Source: Rhabdophis nuchalis
Taxonomy: Eukaryota > Chordata > Lepidosauria > Squamata > Natricidae
DNA length: 64,000 nt
Direction of reading: 5' to 3'
Assembly (NCBI GenBank): GCA_039707465.1
Contig: CM077644.1
Coordinates: forward strand, 141,732,462 to 141,796,461
Position numbers and translations under genes: made by a program. The notes below the pieces were generated by a model. That model ran no database searches and was not told the origin of the DNA. It saw only the letters and a list, made by a program, of their open reading frames with translations. Each line of letters starts with the position of its first letter. The stretch's first letter is position 1. Shown one piece after another: positions 31,681-46,600 of the stretch.

Positions 31681-34600
31681 GTCAGTAAAGGGTACCCCGT
31701 CTAAAGCGTCACCGTCTTTCCGGGTAGAACCTGCCCTCTGTTGGGCATTGCAATTATGACACCTCGCAGAATGAGACTCATCTATGCACAGAATGGATTT
31801 TCGCGGGAGGGGAAAGCAAAAATACTACTTTATTTTTACTTTTGGGTTTAAGAGAAAAAGTGGGGCTTGAAGGGCAAGCTATCATCACTATCGTGGCTAA
31901 GTAGGTCCCTCTGCCTTATTTTTTCTTCTTCGTTTAAAGACAATAAGATTGTACTGATTCTACCGCAAGGGAGCACTTTCCACAGCTGGATTGATTTCAC
32001 GGAAACTCTTTTATTTTACCACTTGAGAGTAGCTGTCATTTCTTATTGTTTACAGATGGGGTGCAACAAATGTATTTAATGCTGCACTTAAATGCTGCAC
32101 TTAAAAAACCAATTGTGTAAGTTTCTGAAAATCCCATTAATAATTTGCTTATCAATCCCCGGAATGCTCATTTATTTATTTTTAACTCGTGAATTTAGGA
32201 AGGCCAGGAGCAGTGCTAATACTTCTGTGTGCAAACCTTGTCTTTTGAAATCTAGAGATAACAGCTAGTCTTTTTACTTCTTTTATTTATACCCACGTAC
32301 TATTTAATTTTTTGTATTGCTGCGATAGCTAGAATTTATATTTCACATGGAACTACCCTTGCCACTAAATACCAACTGGTAATTAACTAAATAAAATAGT
32401 TCTCCAACCCACATCCCGTGTGGGGCAACCATCAAGCAAAATCCTTTAGAAAATAAATGTATTGGGCCTCACATTTCAGAACCAATATAAGAAATAGTTT
32501 TATAGTAGCCAACAACTCAGAGATTGGTAGCAATCTTTCTGACTTAACAATTTTTTTTATTAAAAAGCAGTAGATTCTGTGAACTACAGTTCATTACAAA
32601 ATTATTAGAACAAAAACAATAAAAAACCCCAAAAAACCTCATTGAACCAAGCCCTTATTTCTGCATTATATGAGATACCTGAAAGTTTAAGATAATTGTA
32701 ATTCCTAGCATTCCAGAACATATTACTACAGTTTAGACTGGATTTGGCATTTTTATCCAGAGACTGAGACCTTTCCAAAGTCCTGGAACAGATAGAAGTT
32801 GTGTTTGTTTTTGATGGTATCATCTCAGGATATAAGCTGTATTCATACAGGGTATGAACATTAATCAAACATTTCCTAAGGGTGTGGACCCTAGAAAAGA
32901 TTGGAAACTACTGCCATAGAGAATAACATACTCTCTCTTTTTTGCATTATAAAGCATATCCTGCTTAAGGTGCTGAATAAGGGAATCATGCTAATATTTG
33001 CAGCACAAAACAAAAGTCTTTTTGTTACCTTAGAAGCAAATGAAAAAATTAGTTACAAAAGCTTAACTAATGAATTCAAGAATATATTAGCATTCAGGAT
33101 GCTACATGTCTCTTAGATGTTTAATGTAGCTGCTGAACTAGTTGTGCCCTTTGGACCTCAGAAACTCAGAGATTCCATCCTGGCTAAGTTTTAAACATTT
33201 ATAAGACTGCATATTTAAGCAAAGCCACATTTTTTGCTGTAATTCGTGGCATTTTTATGAGCACAGTTACCACTTTATCAATAAGAATTTTCATCGGTAG
33301 GGCTGCAGTTGCTGGTTGCTATTTTGGCAATATCCCACAGAGGTAGAAAAGCATTGGAGGATTGAATTAATGGACTCCATGTGCCATCTTGCTGATTTAA
33401 TTCCACTCCAAAACATTACTGAATTACTTACAACATATAATTAATTATAGAATATGGACATCATTTTCAGATCCATTTGTTCTTTTCTGCTTCTCTTGCA
33501 GCTACTCATGGGTTTTATTCAAATGAACGGTAAGATAAAAATAATCAAGCTTCTATATCTGAGTAGTTATATATAGATACATTCAGGAATTGCAGAGTGA
33601 TATCCAAAGTGATACATTCAGGCTTCAGTTTACAAAACAGGACATGCCTCTCTTTTTCTGAATTCCTCCCCAATATTTGAATCAGAATGATTATAGAACT
33701 GAGTTTGACGATGTGAAGGCATTCTAGAAAGGGAAAAGTTATCTTTTCCCATTATCAATTGGGAGGGAAACAAATGAATGCATTTATTTATCTTGTCTTT
33801 TTGGGTAACCAGTGAGTCTTCTAGTGTGCATGATGTCATAATTATTTGCAATTGTTTTGCAGTAGCAGGCCAGCAGACTACCTTGTTTCTATGAAAATAA
33901 ATTTAAAATGAGGAAAGTAATAACATATAATACTACCAGTAAACATATGCTGTACCCCGTAGTATAAAGTGATGACATTTATATGGGCTAAGAAGGTAGA
34001 TGATGACTTCACAATCATTTCTTCCTCCACACATTGCTCATAGATGTCGATCAGGTTTAATTTTGCATTTCAGTGATTGTAGCAGAAGCAGAACTAGAGA
34101 GAACGGCTAGCTCTCTTTCTCCTTCATTGTCAACTTATCCATATTTATCACTTATTTCTCTAGTTTATGCATATGGGTCAGGGATATTGCACAGAAGAAT
34201 GGGGACAAAAATGCTATCAATTCTAATATTAGTCATTATTTGGGATATAACAGCCATATTAACTGTATAAGGAAGAATTTAAAGGGCGTGTCAGAATGTT
34301 GACAGTACCTGTTTGACATAAATTTAGATTTAATTGCATAGGTGATTACTTTTACAGTTAAATTGCTTCATATAAGAAAACTAGAAAAAAATTCTCAGGG
34401 TTCAGGCAGTGACCAATCTAGTTTAGTATTTTGTTCTAGCCAGTTTAGTGGGTGGAATTGCACTTGAATGGTGAACAATAGTTACGTTTTGTGTTTCCTG
34501 CCTGTTTTCTTCTCTACGTAGGACAGTTGATAGCAAAGAAAATGTTTAAATATTTGGGCAGAAAATTAACTAATATTCTGGGAGGCAGTTCCTCGAGGCC

Positions 34601-37600
34601 CCTAAATTCTGTCCCACCACACATTTTGTATAACAACTGATGGTTGTTTTTCCCACTGGGAAGTGATGCTGGTTGGGAGAAGAAAGGACAACAGGAACCC
34701 CACCAGTAGCTGATCTGAAACTGTCCCCTATTAAAATTTGCAAGACTGCAACACCACCTAGCCTTTTTGCTTGAGTGTAATAAACACTCATCCTGTATAT
34801 ACTTTGCTGTTGACTCTAGCAAAGTGGGTGTCCAAAAGAGCACTGATCCCATTCCTTCATCCACTGGCGTGATCCCACATTGTATACTCTATTTGATATA
34901 CAATCTGGAACTACAAGCTTGACGAGCTTAATTTATAGCCTGTGTTGCTAATGGCTGAAAGAGGAAGATCTTTCAGTCTCTTTCGCAGTGTCTATCACTG
35001 GCTGGGAGAAAGATGCTTCCTCCTTCCATGGTAGCTATTCTCAAGCTCCTCTCTCTTAACAGTATTATGAACTGGAGGGTAGTGGTTGGCTGGCAAGGAA
35101 TGTTTCTCCTTGAACAAGTCTCAGCCTGAATTAAAGGCTTACCACCCCAATGCATCAGTGCCTCTTAATGAAGCTTTTGCCTAGAAGCAAGATTTATACA
35201 TGGTAAAACCCTATTGGAAATTGAATGCAATCAGCTAAATGTATTATCTGGGTCTTTGTATCAAATGAACTTGCAATAATAATACATAATCTCCTTGTTG
35301 ATTTTCTCTCAGTGCTCCCAGAGCAGGTCAACAGTAATGGAAGTTAAAGATCTGGAGGAATGCAGCTCTGGTATTTGCACTTGGTACAATTAAATGCAAG
35401 GCATGTTTGGAAGTTGCTCAGTGGAATTGGGAAGGTTTGCCAGGCTGTAAAATTTTAGAGAGTTGACTTTCCACCCCATCATCATGTAATGTTTTTTTTA
35501 AAAATCATTTTCCAGGTTACAAGACCTTGCAAAACCAAAGCCAACCAAAGACGTATGGAATTTTCATCGGTGAGTTAGATACCAAGGTATAGTTAGTTAC
35601 AGATAGTCCTCAACTTACAACCATTTGTTTAGCAACTATTCAAAGTTACACTGAAAAAAGTGATATAACAGGTCCTCATATTTACAACTACTGCAGCATT
35701 CCCATGGTCACATGATAAAAATGTGTCTGCTTGGCAACCAGCATGTGCTTGTAATGGTTGCAGCATCCTGGGATCACCATTTGCAACCTTCCCAGATGAC
35801 TTCTGAGAAGAAAATTGTCAGAAATGTCATTGGAGAAAGATGGATTTGCTTAATGACTGCATGGTTTGCTTAATAACTGCAGCGATTAACTTAACAATCA
35901 TGGGGAAAAAAGGCTGTAAAGTTGGTCATGCGGCATATAACTACCTTGCATAGCAACAGAAATTCTGGTCCCAATTCTGGTCCTAAATCATGGACTACTT
36001 GTGGTCTTTAAAGTGTTTTTTAGGCGTGGTGGTCAGAACATTTGACATTTACCAGCATATGTTGTAAGTACATTGATGAAGTAGTTGTCATAGGGTCTTG
36101 CCTATTCAACCGGGTAGATGAGGTCATGACAAATGCCCCATTTATTTTCAGTCAATCAATAAGGTGGCTGCTTGTTTGTCATGAAAGGATTAGATGAGTT
36201 CATGGAGAACAAGGGTATCCATGGCTATCATTATGGATGCCTAAGGACACCCTCCGGGATGGAGAGATAGGCAGGATATCTCTCAGTGCCATTTGCAGGG
36301 AATCATAAGCAGGTGAAGACATCTGCTTGGGAATATCCTGAAGCAAATGGGGAGCCACTGTGTGAGACAGAATGCTGGACTGGATGGGCTGTGGTCTGTT
36401 CTAGCAAGGCTGTTCTTATGTTTTTACGCTTCTTAACTTCCTGGGTTACTCCTTACCACCCCAATTTACTTCCGTCTTTTTTGAAAGAAAGCATTGGGTT
36501 CTATCATTCACTATTACCATTTTCTAAAAATAACTTTAGACTTTATATCAGTGTTTTCAAAATTGATAAGTTTAAGATATGTGGACTTCAACTTCCAGAA
36601 TTCCCTAGCTAGCCAGCCAAAATGCTGGCTGGGAATTTTGGGAGCTGAAGTTCACACATCTTAAAGTTACCAAGTTTGAATATGGAGTTCAGATGGTACT
36701 AGAGGTTGGAGTTTGATTCTGCAGCATGCTTGCACTGCTTTGTTTTAATTAAAAGCATTTAAACATACATATACAGATACATAAATTAGAGAGCTTGGTA
36801 GGCATCAAAAGAATATTCCAGAGAACCTGAGTGACTGTAGTTACCAACTTGCCTCACAATTCTTTAGCAGGTACAGTACTATACAGAACAATTCAGATAC
36901 TTTATTTAGTTGACTTACTTCCTCCCTGCTAAATTAACTTTTTAGCTACAAAAGGTATTTGCACTAATAATACTGAGCATCAGTAGAGAACAGGCTAGTA
37001 GCTACTACTCCTGGCAAGCTACCATCTTAGTGCAGTGTAAGACACACCAATCTTTCTGCTCAAACACCTGTGTCAAGACCCCTAAGGTAAATGTTCCCCT
37101 CGCACATATGTCCTCAATAATCAATCAATAATCAATAATTTAATTTATAGACCGCTCCTCTCCCCGTAGGGACTCGGAGCGGTGCACAGGGAAAACTAAA
37201 ACCACAATACAATAAATATACAAATATAATTAAGAACAAATTAAATCTGGGCCTGTGCTAAAATCCCCTTAACATACTAAAATACCCAATTAAAACAGCT
37301 AGACCCTATAGAGAGAGGCTACCCAAGCTGGTTGAATCGGGCAGCAGGAAACCACAGCCACTCGGTCTTGGTCGGGTTGAGCCTGAGTCCGTTACTTCCC
37401 ATCCAGATCCGCACGGCTTCCAGGCACTGGCACATCACTGCTACGGCATCGTTGGGGTGGTTTGGGGTAGAAATGTACAGCTGTGTATCATCAGCGTACA
37501 GGTGGTACTCTACCCCAAAACCACGGATGATCTCACCCAGCGGCTTCATATATGTGTTGAACAGGAGAGGCGAGAGGACCGACCCCTGAGGCACCCCACA

Positions 37601-40600
37601 TGTGAGGGGTCTCGAGGTCGACCTCTGCTCTCCTGTCAACACAAATTGCGATCGGCCAGAGAGGTAGGAGGAGAACCACCGTAAAACGGTGCCTCCCACC
37701 CCCAACCCCCCCAGCCGATGCAATAGGATACCATGGTCGATGGTATCAAAAGCCGCCGAGAGGTCTAATAGGACCAGGATGGAGGAACAACCCCCATCTC
37801 TGGCCCTCCTAGTTGTTCCTGACTCTAGGAGGCGGTGTTCATCTCCGTTTCAAAGCTGAAGAGATAGTGCTGTCCGAAGACATATCCATGGTCATGTGGC
37901 TGGCATGACTAAATGCCGAAGGCACATGGGATGCAGTTACCTTCCCACCAAAGGTGGTTCCTATTTTTCTACTTGCATTTTTACATGCTTTTGAACTGCT
38001 ATGTTGGCTCACTGCGTTATGCTGTGCTACGGATTCGAACTGCCGAATTGCTGACCTTTCTGATAGATAGGTTCAGCATTTTAGCCACTGAGCCACTGCG
38101 TCCCACCATCAGGACTCCTACCACCTTGCAATGGCTTCTTTTAGTATAAAAAAGAAAAATTGTTTCTCTTAATATAAAAAAGAAAAAGAAAATTATGGTT
38201 TTACTATATTAAAAGTTTTACTTCGTGAAACCCCACCCTTTTTAGTACATCTTCAAGATCTGCTCAGGTAGATTATTCCTGTGTAAATATACTGTACCAA
38301 GAACTGTAATTTATTAGTATTTGGAGATGAAACACGCAGTGCTACTGGCAACTGTTGTTCTTGTAATTTAGTCCCTTTCATTTTGTATGATGGCAACAAC
38401 AGTTACAGGTCTGCTCTTGTGTAGTCCGGGCAGAATTTAACAACTCCCAATTTATGGGTCTCTGTTGCAGTAGCATTTATTGCAGACTTTTTTTTCAACT
38501 TTGGCAACTTTAAGATGTGTGGATTTTAACTTCCAGAATTCCCCAGCCAGACTTATTTTGTGGGGAATTTTGCCTTGAGGCCAGATTTCTGTTTCTGCCT
38601 TAAAATGATATTTTTTGTCTGTTTTAAATTTGCTAATACTTAGGGGCAGCAATTACATGAGATAATATGTATGAGTGAGTTTACATGAATTGTGAGCTGT
38701 GTTAGCGAATTTACACGTCAAAACAAACCAATCTCATAATTGTACATGTTGGCAAATTCTCTGCCCAAATAGTTTTAATTTGCCGATACTTTGAAGAGTA
38801 ATAGTTTCAACTACTGCTGCGTTTAGATAGTAGAAACACAATCTAAAGGTCAATATTTTTAATACTGTGGGGTCAAGCATAGATCTTATGCTGTATAACA
38901 AATATTTTTTTTCTTTGGTTCAATCTTGCCTTATTTATTTGTTTATTTATTTTTATATTGCCTTTATTATTTTTATAAATTACTCAAGGTGGCAAAATAC
39001 CCAATAGTCCTATTTTCTCCACAGCCACATTCCTTTGAGATGATTTGGAATGAGTGAGTAAGTGGCCCAAAGTCACTCAGCTTGCTTTTATACCTAAGGT
39101 GGAACTAGAATTCACAGCCTCCCAGTTTCTTGTCTGGTGCTTTCAGAACTTAATTGTTAATTAAATAAGTTCTTGAAGAATGCCTTTTCTTGGAAACATT
39201 TTTTTAAAAATGGTTTGCTGTTGCCTCATTTCTGAGGCTGAAAGAAAGTTACTGGCCCAAGATCACCTAGCTGGCTTTGGGTCTAAGGCAAGATGCAAAT
39301 TTACACTGTCTTGGTTTCTAGCCTAATGCCTTAATCACTCCACCAAACTGCTCTCATATAATAAATATAATATAATATTATTTATATATTATCCAGGTAT
39401 GTGGTTGTATAATCATTTTGACTGGCATTTTGCATTTTGTATTTATAACAGCAAGTTAATATGGGGAAATCAAGATCCAATATGGCCTGTCGCTTCAAGC
39501 ACTTTGCTGAGGCAGCCCAGCGCACGAATCCTGAGTTTAGCAAAGCCAAGGGAAGTGGTTGAGAAACCAAAGAGGTTTGCTTTCATGTCTGCCCTTTTTT
39601 GTTTCTCTCTCTGTCTTTCTTGATCTTCCTCATTCCATGCCACTCGGGTCAAAATGTTTTAATCTTAAAAAGCAATTACTTATAGTATAAAGCAAATTTA
39701 TTTTGATACCAAGAAAATATTAACTTTGGTGTAGTATGGAAAGGTTTTGTCCAAGGAAAGTTCCTCAAATATGGATCAAATATCATTATATGTTAATTTC
39801 ATTCCTTGGTGTGTAGAAAACAGTATAGAAAAAGAATGCGGAGAAACAGTGAAAAAACACAATACTATTAACAAATAGAATATAGGCGTGATGGCGAAAT
39901 GGTGGCACGCGGAGCCATTTGTCAGGGCACGTGAGGCGATGTGCTGGCCAGCTGAATCCGCCCCTTTTTTGCATGCTCTTTTCACCCTCCCCTGGCTCCA
40001 GAGGCTTTATAGGAGCCTGGGGAGGGCCCTCATGAGGCCCTCCGGAGGCTTCATGAATTTCGCTGAAGCCTCTGAGCACACAAAATGACGTGTCGCTGAA
40101 ATCAGAAGTGACGTCCAATTTGTTGGAGCGTCATTTTGAGTGGTCCAGAGGCTTCAGCAACCTTCAGGAGGCTTCCCTTAAGCCTCCGGACCACTCAAAA
40201 TGACGCTCCAAGCAAATTGAACGTCATTTCCGGTTTCGGTGGTGCGTCATTTTGAGTGCTCCAGAGGTTTCAGGGAAGCCTCCTGAAGGTCCCTGAAGCC
40301 TCCGGGGGGGGGGGCAGGGGAGGCTGTTTTTCCTCCTCCCCAGGCTCCTATAAAGCCTCTGGAGCCTGGAAAGGGCGAAAAGAGCATGAAAAAAATGGGG
40401 TGTCGCATCTGTAGTCCACACATGCGCACTGGGTGTGTGTGTGTCACGCATTGCATTATGGGTGCAGCATGCCCGCGCATGACCCCCCCCCCCCCGCGCT
40501 CCCCCCACTTATGGCACGCGAGCCAAAAAAAGTTCGCCATCCCTGGAATATAGTATTACCTAGGTACTCCTAAGTTTCTTTGAAAGATGGAGAACTTATT

Positions 40601-43600
40601 CAGAACCACTCCAAGATAGCCAGGAAGGGAAGCCATCAGGAAAGGACCAGATACACTGGGAAATCCAGTGTTTACTGCCAAGCAGCAAAGATTGTTTGAA
40701 ATAATTGTTTGAATTCCAAGAAAGACTATATTAGTTTGTAGTTTTGGAAAAGATATCCCACATACAAAGTGAACATTTTACTACTTATAGGAGAAAATAT
40801 TTGTTCAGGGTTGAACTGTGGAATCTTTGGTGCGATCTGAGATTGGTTGTTTTCTTGCAGATGTTTCAGTACTTAACTAGGTAATGTCTTCAGTGTTAGT
40901 AGCATTGAAGATGTTATCTAGTAGAGTATGAAATATCTGCAAGAAAACAATCAAGCTCAGAGATCACCAAGGATTCTACTTTTCTACTCTCTAGAGAAAA
41001 GATTCTTAACTAAAAGGTCTTTGTAGAAGAATAAAACTGTTAAATAAAAAAAGTTAAAACTACAATGTGACTATTTTTTGTTAGGAACTCAGAATGATGA
41101 ATTAATTATTCTTTCAACACTTCAGTATGTTAAACTGGATATAGAAGGTGATGTTTCTCAACTAACAGAGGGCCACCATGCATTTAGGAAATGGCAATTA
41201 GCATGCTGCTTTTTTGCCAGCTCAGTACCGCATTTTGAGCATTGTACTGACTTCATTGTACATTGAAGTCAGGACAGGCTGAGGGAAAATCTGGTTATTT
41301 GGAAGAGGACTTTGGGAAACAGCAACTTCACCAACTGACAAATAGATTGCCCAAATATGGACTTGATTCACCTTATTGAGGGCCTGATGCAATGTGGAGG
41401 GTAGAGTCACTATTGCAGAGCTCAATGGCAAATCTGAAATTTGGTGGGCAAATTTCCGAAAGAAGATCCCCCTTTCTTTCCAACCTTGCCCAGGTTTCAA
41501 TAAATAGACCAGTTTACCACTGAAGTCCCATTGATTTCAGTGAATGAACTACTTAAGCATGAAATAACCTCTTTCACACTCACATCATTGGGACCAAACC
41601 ATCATTTGGTGTCCACTGCTGTGCATTGTTTTGTCTTGGTATTGGAGATGTTGTTTTGCTTACTGTTGCTTCAATAAATATTGTGTTTGGCCCTTAGCAG
41701 ATGCTCCAGACTTTGCTTCTATGCTCAGATTAGCATCTAATTTTTCAGGATACAGCAGCACTACTAATTTAAAGGACAAACACATCTTATTTATTTTTAT
41801 TTATTTTTCATATAAGTCCTAACATTCCTTGGGGGAAAAACTTAAGAACCCTTGTCACTCACCAGTGTAGATATTGTTAAAAAGTTATAAATATCATGTA
41901 GAATCTAATACCTCCTACATTGTAGTTTCAACTGCCAAATGCAAAAGTTGAAACAAATAATAGTTTTGATTAATAATAATGAATTTGCTCAATATGAAAT
42001 ACAGTTTCGGTGCCAAAAAGGATAAAAGAAAAAGTTGTAGGGTAGCTTTAGACTGTAATAGTACAGTTTATTGTTCACAAAAAGGGTGTAGCATTTATCT
42101 TGACTGCCATTGCCGGCAAGATTGACTCATCGAATAAGCATCTGCTTATTCTGGAATGGTTGGAGACCCAGTTCATGTAGCAACAATGGAACATTTCTTA
42201 AAATGATTTAAGCACAGCTTGTGAAAAAAAAACCACATTTATTTACTTACTTGGTCCTGAACTTCTTTCTAAATCTGCTATTTACACTAGGGGGCAAAAA
42301 TAGGAAATACAAGTGTATGTATGTACAGGCATGGAAAAGTGATTGTTACAATTCTGAAGAATAGCATAAAAATGCACCAAACACCAATAAGCCAAAATTC
42401 AAACTTTGGGATGAGTAAATAAAAAACAGACAAAACATTAAAAGCAGCACACCTGAAGGAGATGACAAAGCTGAGTCTGAGAGAGGGGTAAACATGTCAT
42501 CGGTCTCGAGTCCCTTCATGACCACAAGACATCTAAGTTCAGTCCACTTTGTATTCCAGTGATTCTTATCTACCGCCAATTTGCTTGGAGGATTAGTAGG
42601 TCAGATTCTTGTAGGGAGCTTAAGTTTCCAATAAACCTTTATAACCATTTAAACTGCCTGTATCTTCTGATTTCCCTGGTGCTTGACATTAATCTGAACT
42701 ACTAACAGCCAAATCAATTTGGCAGTAGATAAGAGTCAAAGAAATTCAAGGTGAGCTAGACTTAGATCTTTGGTAGGCATGAAGGCACTCATGACTGATG
42801 ATACAATTGAATCCTCCCTAAAGGTGAGCCTGGTCATCTCCTACAACACCAGTAATTAAAGTGCAGAATAAACAGGTTGCTGAAAAGCATTTAATTTTAA
42901 AAATGTTATTTTAATTTCAGAAAATAAACTATCTTTCCTTCTTTTTAATCCATCCAAAAGGGATACACGAAGCTGTAATTGCTGTTTTCAACCAATGAAA
43001 TCACAGCTTTCTATAAGATGAAGCTGTACAGATGACCTTGAGTAACTGAAGTTGCAGTTGAGGTATCTGGAAGAAGATAGCAGTAGAGGAAAGAAGACCA
43101 TAAATGACCTTTCTACTTTTGACTTAACCCGTTTCTACTATCTCACTCATCCTTGTGGTTTTTTAGTCGATCCCTCTTCTGGTACAGCTGTGGACAAATG
43201 TCAGAGATTTGGAAACGTCCTTCAGCAGTGTATTCTGCATTGCCATCAAAGCGATTGCTGAAGCTAGCAGAACCCAGGCAAATTTCTGCAACTTATCTGA
43301 AACTAAGGTAAGGCCCTAACACTCGTAAGTTTTTCTAATTGCCGCAGACGAGTGGGATTTCCAGTATAGGATTCAGGCAAGAAACCCTTTGAAAAATAGG
43401 CTGGTGTTCTAATATAGAATCAGTTCAGGTCTCCATATTCCTGAGGTCAGGCCTTGGTCAGTAACAGTTCTAATCTTTTAAAGAAATCTTTTAAAAATAC
43501 AATCTAAAAAATTTCTGCCCAATTCATCTCTTTAATAATGTACAGTTAATAAGAGTTTACAGGTTATAATTGACTTGTTAAGTGATCTTTGCACCGTTTT

Positions 43601-46600
43601 TCTTTTTTTTGCCACCGTTGTTATGCAAATCATTGCAGTTAAGTGAATCATGCAGTCATGAAGCAAATCTGACTTCGCTCTTTGACTTTGCTTGTGGGAA
43701 AGTGACAAATGGTGATCACATGACCCTGGGACAGTGCAGCTGTCATAGATACATGCCAGTTGCCAAGCGGCTGAATTTTGACAATGTGAACACGGGGATG
43801 TTTTTTCAGTGTCATTGTAACTTCTATTTTTGGCTGTGGCAACCTCCTGCAGCCCTCTACCAGCAAAAATGGAGTTCGAGGGTGCCACACACAGCTCTGG
43901 TTCCCCTGGCAACGAGTGGCAGGAGGTGATTGCAGCCGAAAACAGAGCCTCAACAAGTGATGTCAAGCTGGCCACACCCCCTGGCCATTCTCCGCCGCCC
44001 CCCCAACATGCCCTCCTGCCCCACCCAAGGCCAAACACAACCCTGATGCGACCCTCAATGAAATTGAGTTTGACACCCCTGATGTAAGTCGAGGACTACT
44101 TGTATACTAACAATCTGTCTTGCCTGGCTAGGATGATCGCAAGGCTTTGGCTAAGCAACAAGCTAGATCAAGACTGGGATGGTCTACATCTGACGTCTGT
44201 TTAATGTGATTTTGTGAACTTTGCATTCTTTAAAACTGCTAATTGTGCAAATATTTATTGCTGCTATTTTCTGTACTGTCTTCATTTGATATGCATATTC
44301 TTTGACAGCTGGTCAAGATTATAAATAAAGCTGAATTAAATATTTCATCAGGTGTTAGCTATCTGCAGAATCTCCACATTTTCTTGCAGAATTACATAGT
44401 CATGCAGGACACTAATCATTTGCTTCTGAAAATAATATGTGAATTATTCCAGATATATGTTTCCTTAATATGCAGCTTGCGGCCAATTTTCCACTTGGGG
44501 AAAATTTAAATGGGAAGAAGCTATGTAATAAACTGTAAATCCTGTGCCTTGGTTATGTTTTTCTTATTACTACCTGTGTTTTAGGCTCCAAAAGGAACAA
44601 CAGGGCTTATTTTGGGGGGATTTCTTATTTAGACATAGTTTGGTACTGCATTGCACTGATAATGTTAGCTAGTTTGGGTAATGAAACTCTGAAAGAAAAC
44701 AACCAAGCTGAGAAATCACTGAGGACTCCTCAGGTGATGGGTTTTCTAGGCACTGACCTAGGGGTTATCCTGAATGTGCCAAGCCGCGGGAGCTGGGGGG
44801 CAGGCAGAGTGCCACGTGACTTGGTGCCTTAGGGATACCTCCTAGGTCAGTGAATGGTGCTCTGCCCAGCCGGAGAGGGGGTTTGCCAGGTGGCTGCTCG
44901 TGAGCATGGTCAGCTCATGGCTGCTTCGCCCCTGAGGGTGTGTCCAGCTCTTAAGGAGCATGCTCGCAAGGGAGGAGCCGCCCAGCAACTCTTCCTTCCA
45001 GCCAGGCAGAATGCCACTCTCCAACCTAGCAGTATCCCAAAGGTGCCAAGCAACATGAGCGCTTCCCCCTGGCTCACGTGGCTTGGCGCCTTTGGGATAC
45101 CACTAGGTCAGTGACCAGTGCCTGGTTGGAGGGGGGGGTGTTGTCCAGAGGGCTTATTTTCAGGGGAGGTTATATTTTTGCCCACCTGAAAAATGTGGCA
45201 AGGCCTTAGTTTCAGGACAGGTCATATTTTCAGGGAACCACGGTATGCGGTCCAAAACAATTCCTGTTCACTCAGTGCAGCTCAGGCAAGCCAAAAGGTT
45301 GGACACCCATGTTTTAATGTATACCCAATAGAAACTTCACAGACCTTTGAACCTCTGTAGGCAGGGAAGTCTGGGAGTGAAGCTTACTGAACTTCTGTGT
45401 GATAAGTGAACTTGGTCTCAGGATGAGGGAAGAGACAGTTGTCTCAATTGGGAAATGAACTGCCCAACCACAGCAAGAGCTTCCTGACCAAAGTTTTTTA
45501 TTTTTTTATTTTATTTATTTTTATTTTATTATATTTCTATACCGCCTGCTCTCCCCAAATGACTCAGGGCGGTGCACAGGAATATTAAAACAGAGATAAT
45601 AAATACAATCAAGCATAGTTAAAAATAGATTAAATAAATTAAATTTTGGGACCGTGCTAAAATTCATAATTAAAACCAGACTAAAAATCAATAATAAAAA
45701 CCAATAATAAAAACTATGCCAGGCCAGCCACATGAAAGAAGTATGTTTTTAATACCCGGTGAAAGAAGTGTAGGTCCGTGATTGTACGAAGGTCGGAGGG
45801 CAGGTCATTCCAGAGGGCGGGGGCTGCCACAGAAAAGGCTCTTCCCCTGGGAGTTGCCAGCCGGCATTGACCGGCAGACGGCACCCTCAGGAGGCCCTCC
45901 CTGTGGGAGCGGACAGGCCGAAGGGAGGTATGTGGTAGGAGGCGGTCCCGCAAATAACCAGGACCTATGCCATGGAGCGCTGGATTATCCCACTTCAAAG
46001 AAAGTCATACTTACTCCATCTATAGAAAGGATGGGTGGTGGAGGTATATAAATCAAATCTGAGACCTCTTTAGAATTGTGAACATGGCTAGTAGGAAACA
46101 AAAATTGCAGTGGCTCTTCTTCTGTTCATTTACAGGCCACGGATTTCCCCTGTGTGGCCTATCAGCTCCTCCACACTTTCTTCCAAAGCTTCCCATCGGA
46201 TTCTGACCCTTGCTCAAGCAAGAAGTATCCATCCCAGCTTTACATTTCCAACGCAGGTAATTATGGAATAAAGCAGTAAAAATGATTTGAGTGCATCTTT
46301 CTGCATGCATGATGTGGCAGCCAAATAATCTTAATGTAATTTAATGATTTTAATTCATCAGGGGGAGAGGACAGAAAACCAAATGGGGGCTGTGCACAAC
46401 TTCAAGTTCTCTTCTCACTTCTTCACGTCTTTAAGAAGTGTGTGGACTGGAGACCTCTACGAGTAGTCCTTGTTCAGCAACCACAATTGGAAGTGGGAAT
46501 TTGATCGCTAAGCAAAGTGGTGGCTAAGGGAAACTGTGATTGTGCTTATAAACTTACTTCATCTCTTCTTTACTTAACAGACCTGTGGAAGTCATAAATA

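Noticed and set aside
31467..31688. 73-codon open frame over the THEGL promoter
   Set aside because: It has no ATG until 31662. Only its last codons are taken as THEGL exon 1.
37810..38103. tRNA gene from box A and B similarity
   Set aside because: The tRNA-like part is the head of a Sauria SINE and does not fold as a complete tRNA.
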